From assembly GCA_020796225.1 (NCBI GenBank), contig CM036754.1:44806584-44870583 (forward strand): a stretch of 64,000 nt of DNA, read 5' to 3'. The notes beneath the pieces are model-generated. The model had not been told where the DNA came from, searched no databases, and worked only from the letters and a program-made list of their open reading frames with translations. The DNA comes from Arion vulgaris (taxonomy: Eukaryota; Mollusca; Gastropoda; Stylommatophora; Arionidae). Position 1 is the stretch's first letter. Every line of letters starts with the position of its first letter. Made by a program: the position numbers and the translations under genes. Of the stretch, positions 61,216 to 64,000 are shown one piece after another.

Positions 61216-64000
61216 TAACCTCTATGTTAGGACATCAGCTGCAAAGTTAAACATCCATCCATCTAACCTCTATGTTAGGGCATCAGCCTGCCAAAGTTAA
61301 ACATCCATCCATCTAACCTCTATGTTAGGGCATCAGCCTGCCAAAGTTAAACATCCATCTATCTAACTCTATGTTAGGCATCAGCCTGCCAAGTTAAACA
61401 TCCACCTATCTAACCTCTATGTTAGGGCATCAGCCTGCCAAAGTTAAACATCCATCCATCTAACCTCTATGTTAGGACATCAGCCTGCCAAAGTTAAACA
61501 TCCACCTATCTAACCTCTATGTTAGGGCATCAGCCTGCCAAAGTTAAACATCCACCTATCTAGCCTCTATGTTAGGGCATCAGCCTGCCAAAGTTAAACA
61601 TCCATCTATCTAACCTCTATGTTAGGGCATCAGCCTGCCAAAGTTAAACATCCATCTATCTAACCTCTATGTTAGGGCATCAGTCTGCCAAAGTTAAACA
61701 TCCATCTATCTAACCTCTATGTTAGGCCATCAGCCTGCCAAAGTTAAACATCCATCTATCTAACCTCTATGTTAGGCCATCAGCCTGCCAAAGTTAAACA
61801 TCCATCCATCTAACCTCTATGTTAGGGCATCAGCCTGCCAAAGTTAAACATCCACCTATCTAACCTCTATGTTAGGACATCAGCCTGCCAAAGTTAAACA
61901 TCCACCTATCTAACCTCTATGTTAGGACATCAGCCTGCCAAAGTTAAACATCCATCTATCTAACCTCTATGTTAGGGCATCAGCCTGCCAAAGTTAAACA
62001 TCCACCTATCTAGCCTCTATGTTAGGGCATCAGCCTGCCAAAGTTAAACATCCATCTATCTAACCTCTATGTTAGGACATCAGTCTGCCAAAGTTAAACA
62101 TCCATCTATCTAACCTCTATGTTAGGACATCAGCCTGCCAAAGTTAAACATCCACCTATCTAACCTCTATGTTAGGACATCAGCCTGCCAAAGTTAAACA
62201 TCCATCTATCTAACCTCTATGTTAGGGCATCAGCCTGCCAAAGTTAAACATCCATCTATCTAACCTCTATGTTAGGCCATCAGCCTGCCAAAGTTAAACA
62301 TCCATCTATCTAACCTCTATGTTAGGACATCAGCCTGCCAAAGTTAAACATCCATCTATCTAACCTCTATGTTAGGACATCAGCCTGCCAAAGTTAAACA
62401 TCCATCTATCTAACCTCTATGTTAGGCCATCAGCCTGCCAAAGTTAAACATCCATCTATCTAACTCTATGTTAGGCATCAGCCTGCCAAAGTTAAACATC
62501 CATCTATCTAACCTCTATGTTAGGGCATCAGTCTGCCAAAGTTAAACATCCATCTATCTAACCTCTATGTTAGGACATCAGCCTGCCAAAGTTAAACATC
62601 CATCTATCTAACCTCTATGTTAGGACATCAGCCTGCCAAAGTTAAACATCCATCTATCTAACCTCTATGTTAGGCCATCAGCCTGCCAAAGTTAAACATC
62701 CATCTATCTAACCTCTATGTTAGGGCATCAGCCTGCCAAAGTTAAACATCCATCTATCTAACCTCTATGTTAGGACATCAGTCTGCCAAAGTTAAACATC
62801 CATCTAACCTCTATGTTAGGACATCAGCCTGCCAAAGTTAAACATCCATCTATCTAACCTCTATGTTAGGACATCAGTCTGCCAAAGTTAAACATCCATC
62901 TAACCTCTATGTTAGGACATCAGCCTGCCAAAGTCAAACATCCATCTATCTAACCTCTATGTTAGAACATCAGCCTGCCAAAGTCAAACATCCATCTATC
63001 TAACCTCTATGTTAGGACATCAGTCTGCCAAAGTTAAACATCCATCTATCTAACCTCTATGTTAGGGCATCAGTCTGCCAAAGTTAAACATCCATCTATC
63101 TAACCTCTATGTTAGGGCATCAGCCTGCCAAAGTTAAACATCCATCTATCTAACCTCTATGTTAGGACATCAGTCTGCCAAAGTTAAACATCCATCTAAC
63201 CTCTATGTTAGGGCATCAGCCTGCCAAAGTTAAACATCCATCTATCTAACCTCTATGTTAGGGCATCAGCCTGCCAAAGTTAAACATCCATCTATCTAAC
63301 CTCTATGTTAGGACATCAGCCTGCCAAAGTTAAACATCCATCTAACCTCTATGTTAGGACATCAGCCTGCCAAAGTTAAACATCCATCTATCTAACCTCT
63401 ATGTTAGGACATCAGTCTGCCAAGTTAACATCCATCTAACCTCTATGTTAGGACATCAGCCTGCCAAAGTCAAACATCCATCTATCTAACCTCTATGTTA
63501 GAACATCAGCCTGCCAAAGTCAAACATCCATCTATCTAACCTCTATGTTAGAACATCAGCCTGCCAAAGTCAAACATCCATCTATCTAACCTCTATGTTA
63601 GGACATCAGTCTGCCAAAGTTAAACATCCATCTATCTAACCTCTATGTTAGGGCATCAGCCTGCCAAAGTTAAACATCCATCTATCTAACCTCTATGTTA
63701 GGACATCAGTCTGCCAAAGTTAAACATCCATCTAACCTCTATGTTAGGACATCAGCCTGCCAAAGTTAAACATCCATCTATCTAACCTCTATGTTAGGAC
63801 ATCAGTCTGCCAAAGTTAAACATCCATCTAACCTCTATGTTAGGACATCAGCCTGCCAAAGTTAAACATCCATCTATCTAACCTCTATGTTAGGACATCA
63901 GCCTGCCAAAGTTAAACATCCATCTATCTAACCTCTATGTTAGGACATCAGTCTGCCAAAGTTAAACATCCATCTAACCTCTATGTTAGGACATCAGTCT
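61216..64000. repeat. 50-bp array, about 55 copies, running off the window
   Basis: The unit is CATCCATCTATCTAAC (the 16-mer of the array to the left) plus CTCTATGTTAGGACATCAGC and CTGCCAAAGTTAAA. Variants: GGGCATC/GGACATC/GGCCATC, AGTCTGCC, and a short form lacking CTAT. CTAAC and GTTAG form a small hairpin around CTCTAT. The tail GTTAGGGCATCAGCCTGCCA resembles the D-arm/anticodon part of a tRNA-derived SINE head. Confidence 0.97.

Noticed and set aside
60483..64000. Telomeric repeat array
   Set aside because: The 16-bp and 50-bp units are not telomere-like (no TTAGGG type), and they start from a SINE tail.

Overview
This is a stretch of animal (eukaryotic) nuclear DNA. It is AT-rich and holds no operons, no ribosome-binding sites and almost no host coding sequence. 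Instead it carries decayed non-LTR retrotransposons (reverse transcriptase and RNase H C-terminal pieces), tRNA-derived SINEs, one mariner-type DNA transposon, and about forty tandem arrays that by my count cover roughly half of the window. The mix suggests a marine invertebrate, most likely a mollusc or other lophotrochozoan. The species call is inference only.

Working names used below. LINE-A: RT C-terminus with a WTLTSND motif and a 3' tail ending AAGATTAGAGAAA. LINE-B: RNase H-bearing pol ending SARSAMTSV, with a (CCAATAA)n tail. LINE-C: RT whose 3' end reads CTCAGGACAAGCTATT followed by (GATGAT)n. LINE-D: RTE/CFDP2-like RT with an FADD box and a GRPRNTWRR C-terminus. LINE-E: another RT C-terminus. 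LINE-F: pol C-terminus with FRLRTGH and HVLQDCP. S1 to S4: tRNA-derived SINEs. D4 and D5: dispersed repeats of unknown type.

Layout. 0-5 kb: 43-bp and 17-bp arrays, a LINE-A piece, a LINE-F/LINE-B chimera, two S2 SINEs, two LINE-D ends. 5-9.6 kb: S3, a 78-bp array running into a LINE-C end, an antisense LINE-C RT, an antisense LINE-A. 10-12 kb: low-repeat DNA with one weak exon candidate. 12.3-17.2 kb: an S4-derived array, LINE-C tails, and a LINE-C copy amplified into two arrays with an S1 insertion between them. 17.8-20.7 kb: a 36-bp array inside the RNase H coding region of LINE-B. 22.1-25.3 kb: LINE-C, then a very large array of a SINE A-box. 25.7-29.5 kb: 20-bp array and dispersed repeats. 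29.7-31.2 kb: palindromic mariner. 32.4-37 kb: 78-bp array, 44-bp array made from a LINE-A tail, 28-bp array, LINE-A with an internal 52-bp array. 37-38 kb: LINE-B nested in S2. 39.8-45.1 kb: 32-bp and 93-bp satellites. 46-52 kb: 53-, 47-, 42- and 46-bp arrays. 51.8-53.1 kb: LINE-B nested in LINE-F with a target-site duplication. 54-55.1 kb: LINE-C with S1 nested and an expanded GATGAT tail. 56.3-57.7 kb: LINE-D inserted in a 42-bp array. 58.2-58.9 kb: the best host-gene candidate, a single 5' exon with a CRE-bearing upstream region. 59.3-64 kb: LINE-B, S3, S2, then 16-bp and 50-bp arrays to the window end.

The main result is that many of the arrays are not independent satellites. Their units can be aligned to specific points of retroelements present elsewhere in the same window: the RNase H helix of LINE-B, the 3' coding end and tail of LINE-C, the tail and an internal segment of LINE-A, the A-box heads of S3 and S4, and the microsatellite tails of S2, LINE-B and LINE-C. 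Several arrays run without a break into the rest of the parent element. The window therefore looks like a record of retroelement copies seeding tandem arrays in place.
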